The translations under genes and the position numbers were made by a program. The notes beneath the pieces are model-generated. The model searched no databases and had not been told where the DNA came from. It worked only from the letters and a program-made list of their open reading frames with translations. From the NCBI RefSeq assembly GCF_039542035.1, contig NZ_BAABHJ010000002.1, positions 62,001-126,000 of the forward strand: a stretch of 64,000 nucleotides of DNA. The letters run 5' to 3'. Source of the stretch: Actinoallomurus liliacearum. GTDB taxonomy: Bacteria > Actinomycetota > Actinomycetes > Streptosporangiales > Streptosporangiaceae. How positions within the stretch are numbered: position 1 is the first letter of the stretch; every line of letters begins with the position of its first letter. Positions 9,013-17,879 of the stretch are shown here, one piece after another.

Positions 9013-9615
9013 ATGCCCAAGCAGGTGGATCACCGCGAACGCCGCGAGACGATCGCCCGAGCGCTGTGGCGCGTAGTGGAACAACGCGGCATCGCGCACG
9101 CGAGCGTCCGCGAAGTCGCCCAGGAAGCGGGGATCTCCCACGGCGCGGTGCAGCACTACTTCGCCACCCGAGAGGAGATGTTGGTCTTCGCCATGGACTT
9201 CGCGTCCGAACAGACATCACGACGCGTCACCGAAGGCGTCAGAGAACTCGGCGACCCGCCACACCCCCGTGACGTGCTCCGAGTGATGCTCGCGGAGATG
9301 CTCCCTCTACATCCCGACGCGCGCGCGACGAGCCGGATGAGCGCCGCCTATGTCCTGGAGGCGCTGCACGACGCGAACATCCATACACGCGCACGCGACG
9401 GGTTGGCTCAGGGCCGCGACCTCGTCGAGCGGATCGTCCGCCAGGCGATCACCGATGGCCACATCGGCTCCGACCGTGACCCGGCGACAGAGACCAACCT
9501 GCTCCTGGCACTCACCGGCTTGACTCCGCTCATCGAACTGAACGTGATCGAGCCCCATGAGGCCCTGACCGCCGTCGACCAGCACCTCGACCGACTGTTC
9601 ACCGACAAGGGCTGA
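9013..9615 (+). CDS. TetR-family regulator, likely repressor of the divergent carboxylesterase
   Basis: 200 residues. The N-terminal TetR HTH is SVREVAQEAGISHGAVQHYF, followed by the ligand/dimer domain. The start is set at ATG 9013, with GGAGGGG at 9001-9007 directly upstream; longer in-frame starts would place ~70 residues of shadow sequence before the HTH. The short, AT-rich gap (8961-8995) to the esterase gene holds a TTGACA -35-like box on the minus strand (8986-8981), and the operator is expected there. Confidence 0.88.
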   Translation: MPKQVDHRERRETIARALWRVVEQRGIAHASVREVAQEAGISHGAVQHYFATREEMLVFAMDFASEQTSRRVTEGVRELGDPPHPRDVLRVMLAEMLPLHPDARATSRMSAAYVLEALHDANIHTRARDGLAQGRDLVERIVRQAITDGHIGSDRDPATETNLLLALTGLTPLIELNVIEPHEALTAVDQHLDRLFTDKG

Positions 9616-9708
9616 CCGCCCCCAATCGTCGGCGGTCACGTTCCGGTAGGTGCCTCAGCCGCCGTTAACGGGTTGCCGGTGCCGGCGCGCGGCCGTGATC
9701 ATGACGGC

Positions 9709-10338
9709 ATGCTGCAGAGTCTGTTCGTGTTCGTCGGCGCGGCGTTCCTCGTCGCGATGGTGCCCGGGCCCAGCACGGCGGTGATCGTACGCGAGTCGGT
9801 GCGGTCCGGTCGCCGGGCGGGTGTGGCGGTGATGCTGGGCAACGAGATCGGGGTGCTGCTGTGGGGGGTGGCGGCGGTGTTCGGCCTGTCGGCGTTGCTG
9901 CTGGCCTCCCGGATCGCCTATGACGTGATGCGTGTCGCCGGCGCGGTGTTCCTGATCTGGATGGGGGCGCGGGCGCTGTGGCGGGCGCGGCGGGTGGGCG
10001 CGCCGGCGGGGGAGGAGAACGTCCCCGTGGCGGCGGTTTCGCGGGGGCGGCTGTTCCGGCTGGGGGTGCTGACCAACGCCGCCAATCCCAAGGCGGGCGT
10101 GTTCGCGGTGTCGTTCCTGCCGCAGTTCGTGCCGCACGGGGTCGCCGTCCCGCCGATGCTGGCGCTGCTGGTGGTGGTGTGGGCGCTGGTCGATGTGGCC
10201 TGGTATCTCGGGGTGATCTGGCTGGCGGGGCGTGCGGGGCGGCTGCTGCGCGGACCGCGTGTCCGGCGGCGCATGGAGCAGGTGTCCGGTGTCGTGCTGG
10301 TGGGGCTGGGCGTGCGGCTGGTGACGGACTCCCGCTGA
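9709..10338 (+). CDS. LysE/RhtB-family amino-acid exporter
   Basis: 209 residues with six hydrophobic segments. The family signature VPGPSTAVIVRESVRSGRRA is near residue 16, and the second conserved patch NAANPKAGVFAVSFLPQF is in the middle. Such proteins export amino acids or related small molecules across the inner membrane. Start chosen at ATG 9709, as the frame upstream (from 9673) encodes an Arg-rich stretch not found in the family. It stands alone; a shared promoter with the TetR gene 94 nt upstream is possible. Confidence 0.88.
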   Translation: MLQSLFVFVGAAFLVAMVPGPSTAVIVRESVRSGRRAGVAVMLGNEIGVLLWGVAAVFGLSALLLASRIAYDVMRVAGAVFLIWMGARALWRARRVGAPAGEENVPVAAVSRGRLFRLGVLTNAANPKAGVFAVSFLPQFVPHGVAVPPMLALLVVVWALVDVAWYLGVIWLAGRAGRLLRGPRVRRRMEQVSGVVLVGLGVRLVTDSR

Positions 10339-10597
10339 GAGCGGTCGTCCCGGGGTCGTCCACAGCGTCATCCCCAGCCGGCCGCCCGGATCGTGGCGCG
10401 GCGCGGCATTCGCCGGGCGGCCCGGAGCCGGGTTTTCCACAGGTACGGAGCTGCCGTGTTGCCGGATCGCTGAGGACCGGTGTCCCGGAAAGTTCTTCGA
10501 AGAAATCCGGGAGGCGGTGTCGGATCGGGGCGGTGGTGTTCGTAGCAGGGGTGAGGACGCCCACGAGGGGCGGCGCCAAGGCAGAGGAACCGCGATC

Positions 10598-11221
10598 ATG
10601 AAGCTGACGACCGTGACTCAGGTCAGCATCGATGGAGTGACGCAGGGAAACGGCGGCGCGTCGGATGAGGACCGCAGGAACGGATTCGAGCGCGGCGGAT
10701 GGGCCCGGGGGAAGGGCGACGACGAGACCCACGCGTTCATCAACCAGACCTACCGGCGCGCCGACGCGTTCCTGTTCGGCCGGCGGACCTACGAGCTGTT
10801 CGCCGGCTCATGGGGGACCATGACGGTCCAGGACGCCCCTGGCTGGGAGTCCGTCGTGGAAGCGTTGAACACACGGCCCAAGTACGTGGCGTCGACCACG
10901 CTCACCGATCCGGCGTGGCCGGACACGACCGTCCTGTCCGGAGACGTCGCGACCCGCGTCCGAGAACTGAAGGCCGAGCCGGGCGGTGAGCTGCAGGTGC
11001 ACGGCAGTGGCATCCTGACCCGGTGGCTGCTGGAGAACGATCTGGTCGACGAGATGACTCTGATCACCGTCCCGGTGGTCGTCGGCCAGGGCGCGCGGCT
11101 GTTCCCCGACGCGGGCCCGGATCTCGCGCTCGACCTGGTCGAGTCGCGAGTCGACACCAAGGGCGTGACGATCCAGGTCTACCGGCCGGCCGGGCGCCCG
11201 CAGTATGCGCCAACGCCGTGA
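10598..11221 (+). CDS. Dihydrofolate-reductase/RibD-C-like protein
   Basis: 207 residues. It begins MKLTTVTQVSIDGV, followed by the RRADAFLFGRRTYELF and GELQVHGSGILTRWL segments of the RibD C-terminal/DHFR-like superfamily (NADPH-binding reductases, here of unknown substrate). The ATG at 10598 matches the universal family start; upstream in-frame sequence is non-coding in character. It is the first gene of a probable operon with a DGPF protein and an ECF42-type sigma factor, a combination known from other actinomycetes. Confidence 0.85.
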   Translation: MKLTTVTQVSIDGVTQGNGGASDEDRRNGFERGGWARGKGDDETHAFINQTYRRADAFLFGRRTYELFAGSWGTMTVQDAPGWESVVEALNTRPKYVASTTLTDPAWPDTTVLSGDVATRVRELKAEPGGELQVHGSGILTRWLLENDLVDEMTLITVPVVVGQGARLFPDAGPDLALDLVESRVDTKGVTIQVYRPAGRPQYAPTP

Positions 11222-11274
11222 CGTCCCCGACCACCGGACCACGCCGTCTTGACACCACAGGAGATGAGCTTCAG

Positions 11275-11598
11275 ATGCAGTACCTGGTTTCCGTGATCGA
11301 TGACAAGAGCAATCCCGGCAGCACGGACAGGCAGCCTGCCATCAGCGCGTTCAACGAACGACTTATCGCCGAAGGGTATTGGGTCTTCGCGGGCGGACTC
11401 GCGGACACCGACACGGCCACGGTCATCGACAACCGGGGCGAGCAGGCGGTGTTCAGCGACGGGCCTTTCGTGGAGTCGAAGGAGTACCTCGCCGGCGTCT
11501 GGGTGTGGGAGGCCCCCGATCTGGATGTGGCGCTCAAGCTCGCCACCGAGGCGTCGAAGATCTGTGATCGGAAGATCGAGGTGCGGCCGTTCCAGTGA
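11275..11598 (+). CDS. YCII/DGPF-domain protein
   Basis: 107 residues with the eponymous DGPF motif (FSDGPFVESKEYLAGVW) in a ferredoxin-like YCII fold. DGPF proteins are the characteristic genetic partners of ECF42 sigma factors; they are thought to be targets or sensors, but their biochemical activity is not established. The stop overlaps the GTG start of the sigma gene (GTGA), giving translational coupling. An AGGAG-containing ribosome site (CAGGAGATGAG) lies upstream of the ATG. Confidence 0.88.
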   Translation: MQYLVSVIDDKSNPGSTDRQPAISAFNERLIAEGYWVFAGGLADTDTATVIDNRGEQAVFSDGPFVESKEYLAGVWVWEAPDLDVALKLATEASKICDRKIEVRPFQ

Positions 11599-12830
11599 GC
11601 GACGTCGAGGAGGCGGTCACCCGGGCCCACCACGAGGAGTGGGCCCGGGTGGTCGCCACCCTGACCAGGCGCTTCGGTGACCTCGACATCGCCGAGGAGG
11701 CGGCCGCCGAGGCGTTCGCGACCGCCGTCGCGCGGTGGCCGGCCGACGGCGTGCCCCCCAACCCCGGCGCCTGGCTGACCACCACCGCGGGCCGCAAGGC
11801 CATCGACCGGCTCCGCCGCGAGAACAAGCGCGACGACAAGCACAAGGAGGCGCAGATGGTCTACGACGCCGACCCGCCCGAGCCCGTCGGCGCCATCGAC
11901 GACGACCGGCTCCGGCTGATCTTCACCTGCTGTCACCCGGCGCTGGCGACGCAGACCCGCGTAGCGCTGACGCTGCGCATGGTCGGCGGTCTGACCGTGC
12001 CCGAGATCGCCCGCGCCTTCCTCGTGCAGGAGACCGCCATGGAGCGGCGGATCACCCGCGCGAAGGCCAAGATCAAGGCGGCTCGCATCCCCTACCGGGT
12101 GCCGTCCGCCGAGGATCTGCCGGCGCGCGTCTCCGGCGTACTCGCCGTCCTGTACCTGGTGTTCAACGAGGGCTACCTGGCGACCGGCCCCGACACCGAT
12201 CCTCTGCGTCACGACCTGACCGCCGAGGCGATCCGGCTCACCCGTCTGATCCGCGCGCTCCTGCCGGACGAGGGCGAGGTGGCCGGGCTGCTGGCGCTGA
12301 TGCTGCTCACCGAGGCCCGCCGCACCGCCCGGGTCTCGGCCGGCGGCGAACTGGTCACGCTCGTCGAGCAGGACCGTGGGGCCTGGGACGCGGCGCTGAT
12401 CGCCGAGGGCCACCGGCTGGTGCGCGAACGCCTCGCCGCTGCCGCCGCCGGGGTGGCCCCGGGCCGCTACCAGATCCTCGCCGCGATCAACGCCGTGCAC
12501 ACCTCCGCCCGCGACGTGCGCGACACCGACTGGTCGCAGGTCCTCGCCCTCTACGACCAGCTCGTCCGCCTCGACCCATCGCCGATCGTCGTCCTCAACC
12601 GGGCCATCGCGGTCGCCGAACTCGACGGCCCGCAGGCGGCACTTGCGGCCGTCGACCGTCTTGAGCACAGATTGGCCGGTTATCACGCCTACCACGCCAC
12701 CCGCGCCGACCTGCTGCGCCGGCTGGGCCGCGGTCATGAGTCGCGCGCGGCCTACGACAAAGCCATCGAACTGGCCGGCAACACCGCCGAGACCGCCTAC
12801 CTGACCCGCCGCCGCGACCAACTGCGGTAG
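11595..12830 (+). CDS. ECF42-type RNA polymerase sigma factor with TPR-like C-terminus
   Basis: 411 residues. The sigma-2 region (EWARVVATLTRRFGDLDIAEE) and sigma-4 HTH (LTVPEIARAFLVQETAMERR) fill the first ~170 residues. They are followed by the conserved DUF6596 segment (YLVFNEGY) and a ~200-residue helical, TPR-like extension ending in LAGNTAETAYLTRRRDQLR. This long C-terminus plus the adjacent DGPF gene places it in ECF42, a group that works without an anti-sigma factor and depends on its C-terminal extension. It probably drives its own operon. Confidence 0.9.
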   Translation: MSDVEEAVTRAHHEEWARVVATLTRRFGDLDIAEEAAAEAFATAVARWPADGVPPNPGAWLTTTAGRKAIDRLRRENKRDDKHKEAQMVYDADPPEPVGAIDDDRLRLIFTCCHPALATQTRVALTLRMVGGLTVPEIARAFLVQETAMERRITRAKAKIKAARIPYRVPSAEDLPARVSGVLAVLYLVFNEGYLATGPDTDPLRHDLTAEAIRLTRLIRALLPDEGEVAGLLALMLLTEARRTARVSAGGELVTLVEQDRGAWDAALIAEGHRLVRERLAAAAAGVAPGRYQILAAINAVHTSARDVRDTDWSQVLALYDQLVRLDPSPIVVLNRAIAVAELDGPQAALAAVDRLEHRLAGYHAYHATRADLLRRLGRGHESRAAYDKAIELAGNTAETAYLTRRRDQLR

Positions 12831-12942
12831 CGCCCACAGATCCCGGTCGAAACCCCGCGCGCAGCGGCGGCCGGCCCCCGGGGGGCCCTGCCGATGGTGC
12901 CGCGCGGTCCCCGGTGGGCCGCGGCGCGCCCCCCACCTGCGA

Positions 12943-14202
12943 TCACCGGTCGCCCGCGCAGATCGGAGTGTCCACCGGCCGTGCCGCACCCGCACCGGCC
13001 CGCGGTGCCGTACGGGTCCCCGCGGCGTACCGCGTGACCGGGCCCATCGCCAGCCCCGCCGCCAGGAACGCGCCCCCGAGCACTAGCCAGCCCGGCCCGC
13101 CCCAGCCCAGCAGCAGCGTCGTCAGGACCAGCGGGCCCACCATCCGCGCGAACTGCGGCGCCATCCCGTAGAACCCCTGGTACTGCCCGTGCCCGCCCTC
13201 CGGCGCGAGCGCGAAGCTCAGCTCCCAGCCGCCCGCGCCCTGCAGCATCTCACCGAACACCTGCAACAGGGCGGCCACGACCAGCACCGCGACCGTCGCC
13301 ACGACTCCCGCGCGAGCCCCCGACAGCGCGTACACGGCGCACGCCGCCGCCAGCAGCGTCCCGGCGCGCCGCGTCGCCCGTGCCGCGGCCGCCGGCCCGG
13401 TCACCGGCCGGGCCACCCGCACCTGGAACACCACCACGCTGAGCATGTTGACCACCAGCAGCACCGCCGCGACCGGCGCCGGCGCGCCGGTACGCCGCAC
13501 CACCCACAGCGGCAGGCCCAGGCTCAGCAGCGGCATGTTCAGGTACATCACCGCGTTCAGGAACGTGACCAGCGCGTACGGCCGGTCCCGCAGCACGGCG
13601 GGCCGCGGGCCGTTCGCCTGCGGCGCGGCCGGCGCCTCCGGCAGCCGCGCGAGGATCAGCGCGGCCGCTCCGAACGCGACCGCGTCCATCCCGAACATCG
13701 CCAGATACGCCGGCCGCGTCCCGAAGCACAGCGCCAGCGCGCCCAGCCCGGCGCCGACGGCCAGGCCCGCGTTCGACGCCGACTGCACCCCCGCCCGTAC
13801 GCCGGTGCGCTCACCGGCCGGCACCAGGCCCGCCAGCAGCGCCTGCCGCGCCGACGTCAGCCCCGCCTGACCGCACGCGTACGCGGCGAAGGTCACCGCG
13901 AACAGCGGGAACGACCGCACCACCAGGAACGCGGCCAGCGTCCCCGCCGTCGCGCCCGCCAGCGCCACCGCCGTACGGCGTGGTCCCCACCGGTCGGCCA
14001 GCCGCCCCAGCGGAACCCCGGCGAGCATGCCGACCGCCCACCCCAGCGTCAGCGTGAACCCCACCCGCGTGGGCGACAGCCCCATCACGCGCGTGAAGAA
14101 CAGCACCGAGCAGGCGTAGAACGCCCCATCGCCCACCGAACCGGCCAGCTGTGCCAGGGCCAGCGTCCGCGCCGGCCCGGAACCCGCCACGATACGGAAC
14201 AT
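12943..14202 (-). CDS. MFS transporter
   Basis: 419 residues and about 12 hydrophobic segments, with the loop 2-3 motif GVPLGRLADRWGPRR. The start is placed at ATG 14202 (MFRIVAG); the longer open frame would add 45 Arg-rich residues and run through the MocR operator. Substrate unknown; the family includes drug and sugar exporters. It is divergent from a MocR/PdxR-type regulator with paired ATTGGC/GCCAAT sites in the gap, so it is probably the regulated target. Confidence 0.85.
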   Translation of the reverse strand: MFRIVAGSGPARTLALAQLAGSVGDGAFYACSVLFFTRVMGLSPTRVGFTLTLGWAVGMLAGVPLGRLADRWGPRRTAVALAGATAGTLAAFLVVRSFPLFAVTFAAYACGQAGLTSARQALLAGLVPAGERTGVRAGVQSASNAGLAVGAGLGALALCFGTRPAYLAMFGMDAVAFGAAALILARLPEAPAAPQANGPRPAVLRDRPYALVTFLNAVMYLNMPLLSLGLPLWVVRRTGAPAPVAAVLLVVNMLSVVVFQVRVARPVTGPAAAARATRRAGTLLAAACAVYALSGARAGVVATVAVLVVAALLQVFGEMLQGAGGWELSFALAPEGGHGQYQGFYGMAPQFARMVGPLVLTTLLLGWGGPGWLVLGGAFLAAGLAMGPVTRYAAGTRTAPRAGAGAARPVDTPICAGDR

Positions 14203-14271
14203 CTCCGGCCGCTCCTCATCCCACCGGGCGGACACGCCACCCGGTGACCCTCGGCCAGCGAACCGCAGCCG

Positions 14272-14317
14272 ATTGGCCGCTGGAAGAGCCAATGACCGTA
14301 CGATCGAACAGGCCAAT
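14272..14317. promoter_or_regulatory. MocR-type operator: inverted plus direct ATTGGC/GCCAAT repeats
   Basis: ATTGGC (14272-14277) and GCCAAT (14288-14293) form an inverted repeat with a 10-nt spacer. A second GCCAAT (14312-14317) lies exactly 24 nt after the first as a direct repeat, just before the MocR start codon. Arrays of this kind in the divergent gap are what MocR/PdxR regulators bind. The sites are seen directly; binding is inferred. Confidence 0.55.
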
Positions 14318-14325
14318 ATAGGGAC

Positions 14326-15762
14326 GTGGACCTGCACATCGCCCTGGACGGCCCCGGTGACCTGGCCGCCCGCATCTACCGCCAGCTCCTGGAGGCGATC
14401 CTCGACGGCCGGCTCCGCCCCGGTGAGCGCCTGCCGCCCAGCCGTGAACTCGCCCGCGGCCTCGAGGTCTCCCGCAATACCGTCTGCGTCGCCTACGAGC
14501 GCCTGACCGCCGAGGGATTCCTGGTCGCCCGCGTCGGAGCGGGCACCTACGTCGGTGACGCCCAGCGCGCCCGCCTACGGCGCCGCGCCGCGCCCACCGG
14601 CGGCACCGTGCGTCCCCGCCCGCCCTGGGACGCCCTGGCCCCGGTGCCGCACCCCACCGGCCCGCCGGCCCCGTACGACTTCGGCGTCGGCATGCCCGAC
14701 AGCGCCCTGTTCCCGCTGGCCGCCTGGCGGCGCCTGCTCACCGCGGAACTGCGCTCCTCGGCGCTGCGCGTCGCCGGGTACGGCGATCCCGCCGGGCACC
14801 CCGCGCTGCGCGCCGCCATCGCCCGGTACGTCGGGGTGTCCCGGTCCGTGCGCGCCGACGCCGAGGACGTGCTCATCACCCAGGGCGCCCAGCAGGCCCT
14901 CGACCTGCTCGCCCGCGTCCTCATCGCCCCCGGCGACCATGTCGCCGTGGAGGAGCCCGGCTACCCGCCGGCGCGGCGCCTGTTCAGTGCCCTGGGCGCC
15001 CGCGTCATCGGCGTGCCCGTCGACGCGGAGGGCCTGGACGTCACCGCGCTCCCGGACAGCGCCCGCGTCGTGTACGTGACGCCCTCCCACCAGTTCCCGC
15101 TGGGCGTCCCGATGTCGGCGGCCCGCCGCACCGCGCTGCTCGCCTGGGCCGACCGTCACGGCTCGGTGATCGTCGAGGACGACTACGACAGCGAGTTCCG
15201 GTTCTCCGCCCGGCCCCTGCAGCCTCTGCAGAGCCTCGACCGCACCGGGCGGGTCGTCTACGTCGGGACGTTCTCCAAGACGCTGTCCCCGGTGCTGCGC
15301 GCCGGGTTCCTGGTGGCCCCGGCCGCGCTGCGAACGGCGCTGCGCGCGGCCCGGCAGCTCACCGACTGGCACGGCGACCCGGCCGCCCAGGCCGCCCTGG
15401 CCCGCCTCATCGACTCCGGGGAGCTGTCGCGTCACGTCCGCAAGGCCACCCGCGTCTACGCCGCCCGTCACGAGCGCCTGACCACGGCACTGGGGGAGGG
15501 CTTCGCCGGCCTGCTCACCCCGGTGCCCTCGACGGCCGGCCTGCACCTGTGCGCCCGCCTCGCCCCGGACGTGCCCGCCGACCCGCGCGCCGTACAGGTC
15601 GCGGCCCGCCGCCTCGGCGTCACCGTCGAGACCCTGGCCGCCTACTGCGCCGATCGGCCTCAGGCGGGCCTGGTGCTGGGGTACGGCATGATCCCGGCCG
15701 AACGCATCCCCGAGGGCCTGCGTCTGCTGCGCCGGGGTCTCGAGGCGGTCCTGGCGGCCTGA
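14326..15762 (+). CDS. MocR/PdxR-type PLP-dependent transcriptional regulator
   Basis: 478 residues. The N-terminal GntR winged helix (residues ~10-75, LARGLEVSRNTVCVAYERL) is joined by a linker to a fold-type I aminotransferase domain containing the PLP-binding Asp region (VIVEDDYDSEF) and lysine (GTFSKTLSP). In the family, PLP binding controls DNA binding, usually of pdx, gab or transporter genes. The GTG at 14326 lies 9 nt after the last operator half-site, so autoregulation is likely. No aminotransferase catalysis is expected. Confidence 0.9.
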   Translation: MDLHIALDGPGDLAARIYRQLLEAILDGRLRPGERLPPSRELARGLEVSRNTVCVAYERLTAEGFLVARVGAGTYVGDAQRARLRRRAAPTGGTVRPRPPWDALAPVPHPTGPPAPYDFGVGMPDSALFPLAAWRRLLTAELRSSALRVAGYGDPAGHPALRAAIARYVGVSRSVRADAEDVLITQGAQQALDLLARVLIAPGDHVAVEEPGYPPARRLFSALGARVIGVPVDAEGLDVTALPDSARVVYVTPSHQFPLGVPMSAARRTALLAWADRHGSVIVEDDYDSEFRFSARPLQPLQSLDRTGRVVYVGTFSKTLSPVLRAGFLVAPAALRTALRAARQLTDWHGDPAAQAALARLIDSGELSRHVRKATRVYAARHERLTTALGEGFAGLLTPVPSTAGLHLCARLAPDVPADPRAVQVAARRLGVTVETLAAYCADRPQAGLVLGYGMIPAERIPEGLRLLRRGLEAVLAA

Positions 15763-15802
15763 GCCGTGGGTGCGGTGTAGCGGGTTACTCCGGGCGGCCG
15801 GT

Positions 15803-16396
15803 TCACCGCGTGGATCCCAGGGCCTGGATCGCGGCGTCGATCGCGGTGGCCAGGCGTTCGGGGTCGTGGCCGGCGCGTTCCCGTACCCGCAGTCCGAGCA
15901 CCGTGGTGAACAGCAGTTCCACGGCGGCGTCGATGTCGAGGTCGGTGGGCAGTTCGCCATTGTTCCGGCCCTCGCGCAGCAGGGATCGCAGTGCCTGGCG
16001 GGTGACCTCGAAGGCGGCCTCGGTCCGCTGACGGACCTGGGCGTCGGTGGTGCCGAGTTCGGTCGCCGTGTTGACCACGAAGCAGCCTCGGCCGGACTCG
16101 CCGTCGGACGCGCAGGAGACCAGCCACAGCATCCAGTCCCGCAGTACCCGGCGGACCGGGCGGCCGGCGGCGTCCAGCCGCTGCTCGGCCTGCGCGGAGT
16201 CGGTGGCCCGGTAGTGGTCGAGCGCGCGCAGGAACAGCGTGTGCTTGTCGGTGAACGTCCGGTACAGGCTGCTGGGAGTGAGCTGGAGTTCGGCGCCGAG
16301 GTCGCGCACCGAGGTGGCGTTGTAGCCGCGACGCCAGAACAGGTCGGTCGCCCTGATGACCGCGTCCTGCTCGTCGAACTGCCGGGGACGTGCCAT
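15803..16396 (-). CDS. TetR-family repressor of the divergent MFS gene
   Basis: 197 residues starting MARPRQFDEQ, a typical start in this subfamily (AcrR/YxaF-like). The HTH is SVRDLGAELQLTPSSLYRTF, and the C-terminal domain contains the GCFVVNT motif with a conserved Cys found in this group. The start at 16396 is favoured over the ATG two codons earlier because the GGTAGGG ribosome site is better spaced. Two identical operator-like boxes lie between this gene and the MFS gene. Confidence 0.88.
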   Translation of the reverse strand: MARPRQFDEQDAVIRATDLFWRRGYNATSVRDLGAELQLTPSSLYRTFTDKHTLFLRALDHYRATDSAQAEQRLDAAGRPVRRVLRDWMLWLVSCASDGESGRGCFVVNTATELGTTDAQVRQRTEAAFEVTRQALRSLLREGRNNGELPTDLDIDAAVELLFTTVLGLRVRERAGHDPERLATAIDAAIQALGSTR

Positions 16397-16419
16397 GGCC
16401 ATCACCCTACCCGGCTTGT

Positions 16420-16476
16420 GGAGCGATCGTTCCCATATTAGGGTCCCCATTCCGAGGTATGGGAGCGATCGTTCCC
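16420..16476. promoter_or_regulatory. Duplicate TetR operators
   Basis: The 15-bp sequence GGAGCGATCGTTCCC occurs at 16420-16434 and again at 16462-16476, 42 nt apart (four helical turns). Each is a near-palindrome centred on CGATCG. The pair spans the divergent promoters of the TetR and MFS genes, so one repressor would control both. Confidence 0.65.
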
Positions 16477-16497
16477 GAATGAGTGGAGGAGGTACCG

Positions 16498-17700
16498 GTG
16501 ACGTCCACAGGACAGGCCACCGCCCAGGCGACCGGCCGGCAGGCCCCGCACGGGAATCGCTGGTCGGCGGTCACCGCAGTGGCCCTGGGAACATTCCTGC
16601 TGGTCACGGCCGAGCAACTGCCGATCGGGCTGCTGACCGACGTGGGATCGGCCCTGTCGGTCTCCGAAGGGACGGCCGGGCTGATGGTGACGGTCCCCAG
16701 TCTGGTCGCCGCGATCGCGGCACCGTTGGTCCCGGTGCTCGTCGGCGGAATGAACCGGCGGCTCCTGCTGCTCGCCCTGATGGGGCTGATGACGCTCGCC
16801 AACGCGGCCTCGGCCCTGGCACCGAGCTTCGCCGTCCTCGTGTCCTCCCGGGTGCTGGTCGGCGTGGCGATCGGAGGCTTCTGGGCCGTCGCCAGCAGCC
16901 TCGCCGTCCGGCTCGTGACCACCGCGAACGTGCCACGGGCCACCGCGATCATCTTCGGCGGCGTCGGAGCCGCCAACGTGTTCGGCGTCCCCATCGGCAC
17001 GCTGCTCGGCGGGTTCTCCGGCTGGCGGATCGCCTTCGCGGCGCTGAGCGCCCTGGCACTCGTCGCGCTGCTCGCTCTGCTGGCCGTACTGCCGCCGCTG
17101 GCCGCCTCCCAGCCCGTCCGCCCGCGGCTCCTGGCCGAACAGTTCCGCAATCCCGGCGTACGCGTCGGCATCCTCGCGACATTCCTCATCGTGACCGGCC
17201 ACTTCTCGGCCTACACCTTCGTCAGCCCGGCACTGCAGAAACTGTCGGGCATCGATGAACGACTCGTCGGCCCCCTGCTGTTCGCCTTCGGCCTCGCGGG
17301 CATGGCCGGCAACTTCGTCGCCGGCGCCGCGCTGGCGCGCAATCCGCACCGGACCGTGCTGGTCATCACCGTGGCCCTGGCCGCCGCGATGCCGCTCTAC
17401 CTGCTGCTGGGCCGCACACCGGTCGGCGGCGCCGCACTGCTGATCGCCTGGGGCCTGGCCTACGGCGGCGTGTCGGTCGGCCTGCAAACCTGGATGATCA
17501 AGGCCGCGCCGCACGCCGTGGAAGCGGCCTCCTCCCTGTGGGTGGCGGTGTTCAACCTGTCGATCGGCCTGGGCGCGCTCGCCGGCGGCGTCATCGTCGA
17601 CTCGCTCACCCTCCAGGCCGTCCTGTGGCTCGGCGGCGCCTGCGCCCTGGCGGCCGCACTGGCGGTCCGGAGCGCACGCACCAACGAGAACCTGCGATGA
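16498..17700 (+). CDS. MFS efflux transporter (AraJ/Cml-like)
   Basis: 400 residues, 12 hydrophobic segments, beginning with the conserved EQLPIGLLTDVGSALSVSEG region of the AraJ/CmlR sugar-and-drug efflux group. Start set at GTG 16498, preceded by GGAGGAGG at 16486-16493. The divergent TetR repressor and its duplicate operators make this a classic substrate-inducible efflux unit. The gene ends 21 nt before the left end of the transposon-like unit, so the insertion did not disrupt it. Confidence 0.88.
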   Translation: MTSTGQATAQATGRQAPHGNRWSAVTAVALGTFLLVTAEQLPIGLLTDVGSALSVSEGTAGLMVTVPSLVAAIAAPLVPVLVGGMNRRLLLLALMGLMTLANAASALAPSFAVLVSSRVLVGVAIGGFWAVASSLAVRLVTTANVPRATAIIFGGVGAANVFGVPIGTLLGGFSGWRIAFAALSALALVALLALLAVLPPLAASQPVRPRLLAEQFRNPGVRVGILATFLIVTGHFSAYTFVSPALQKLSGIDERLVGPLLFAFGLAGMAGNFVAGAALARNPHRTVLVITVALAAAMPLYLLLGRTPVGGAALLIAWGLAYGGVSVGLQTWMIKAAPHAVEAASSLWVAVFNLSIGLGALAGGVIVDSLTLQAVLWLGGACALAAALAVRSARTNENLR

Positions 17701-17714
17701 CCGAGATCCCCGGC

Positions 17715-17770
17715 CCCACGCTGTGACTTGGATCGCTTGATGTCGTGATTCTGTGCCCGATATTTGTCGT
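17715..17770 (+). repeat. Left target duplication plus left terminal inverted repeat
   Basis: CCCACGC at 17715-17721 is followed without a gap by the TIR at 17722-17770, which opens TGTGACTTGGATCGC. It differs from the right copy at three positions, all transitions (G/A at TIR position 9, C/T at 15, C/T at 36). The match breaks off at position 50. Confidence 0.75.
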
Positions 17771-17795
17771 TGCCCTGGCTACGGCCATCGGCACC

Positions 17796-17823
17796 GTTCC
17801 GGTGGGGGATCCCCTAACGGAAC
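17796..17823. terminator. Subterminal hairpin at left end of the unit
   Basis: GTTCCG (17796-17801) pairs with CGGAAC (17818-17823) around the palindrome GGGGATCCCC, leaving a small internal mismatch. It lies between the convergent MFS and MmyB genes and just inside the left TIR. It could end transcription or be part of the element end. Confidence 0.4.
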
Positions 17824-17879
17824 AGCTCCAACCGACCCTCCACGCCCCAACCAAGATCCAACGGCTGTCTGCCGGTTCC

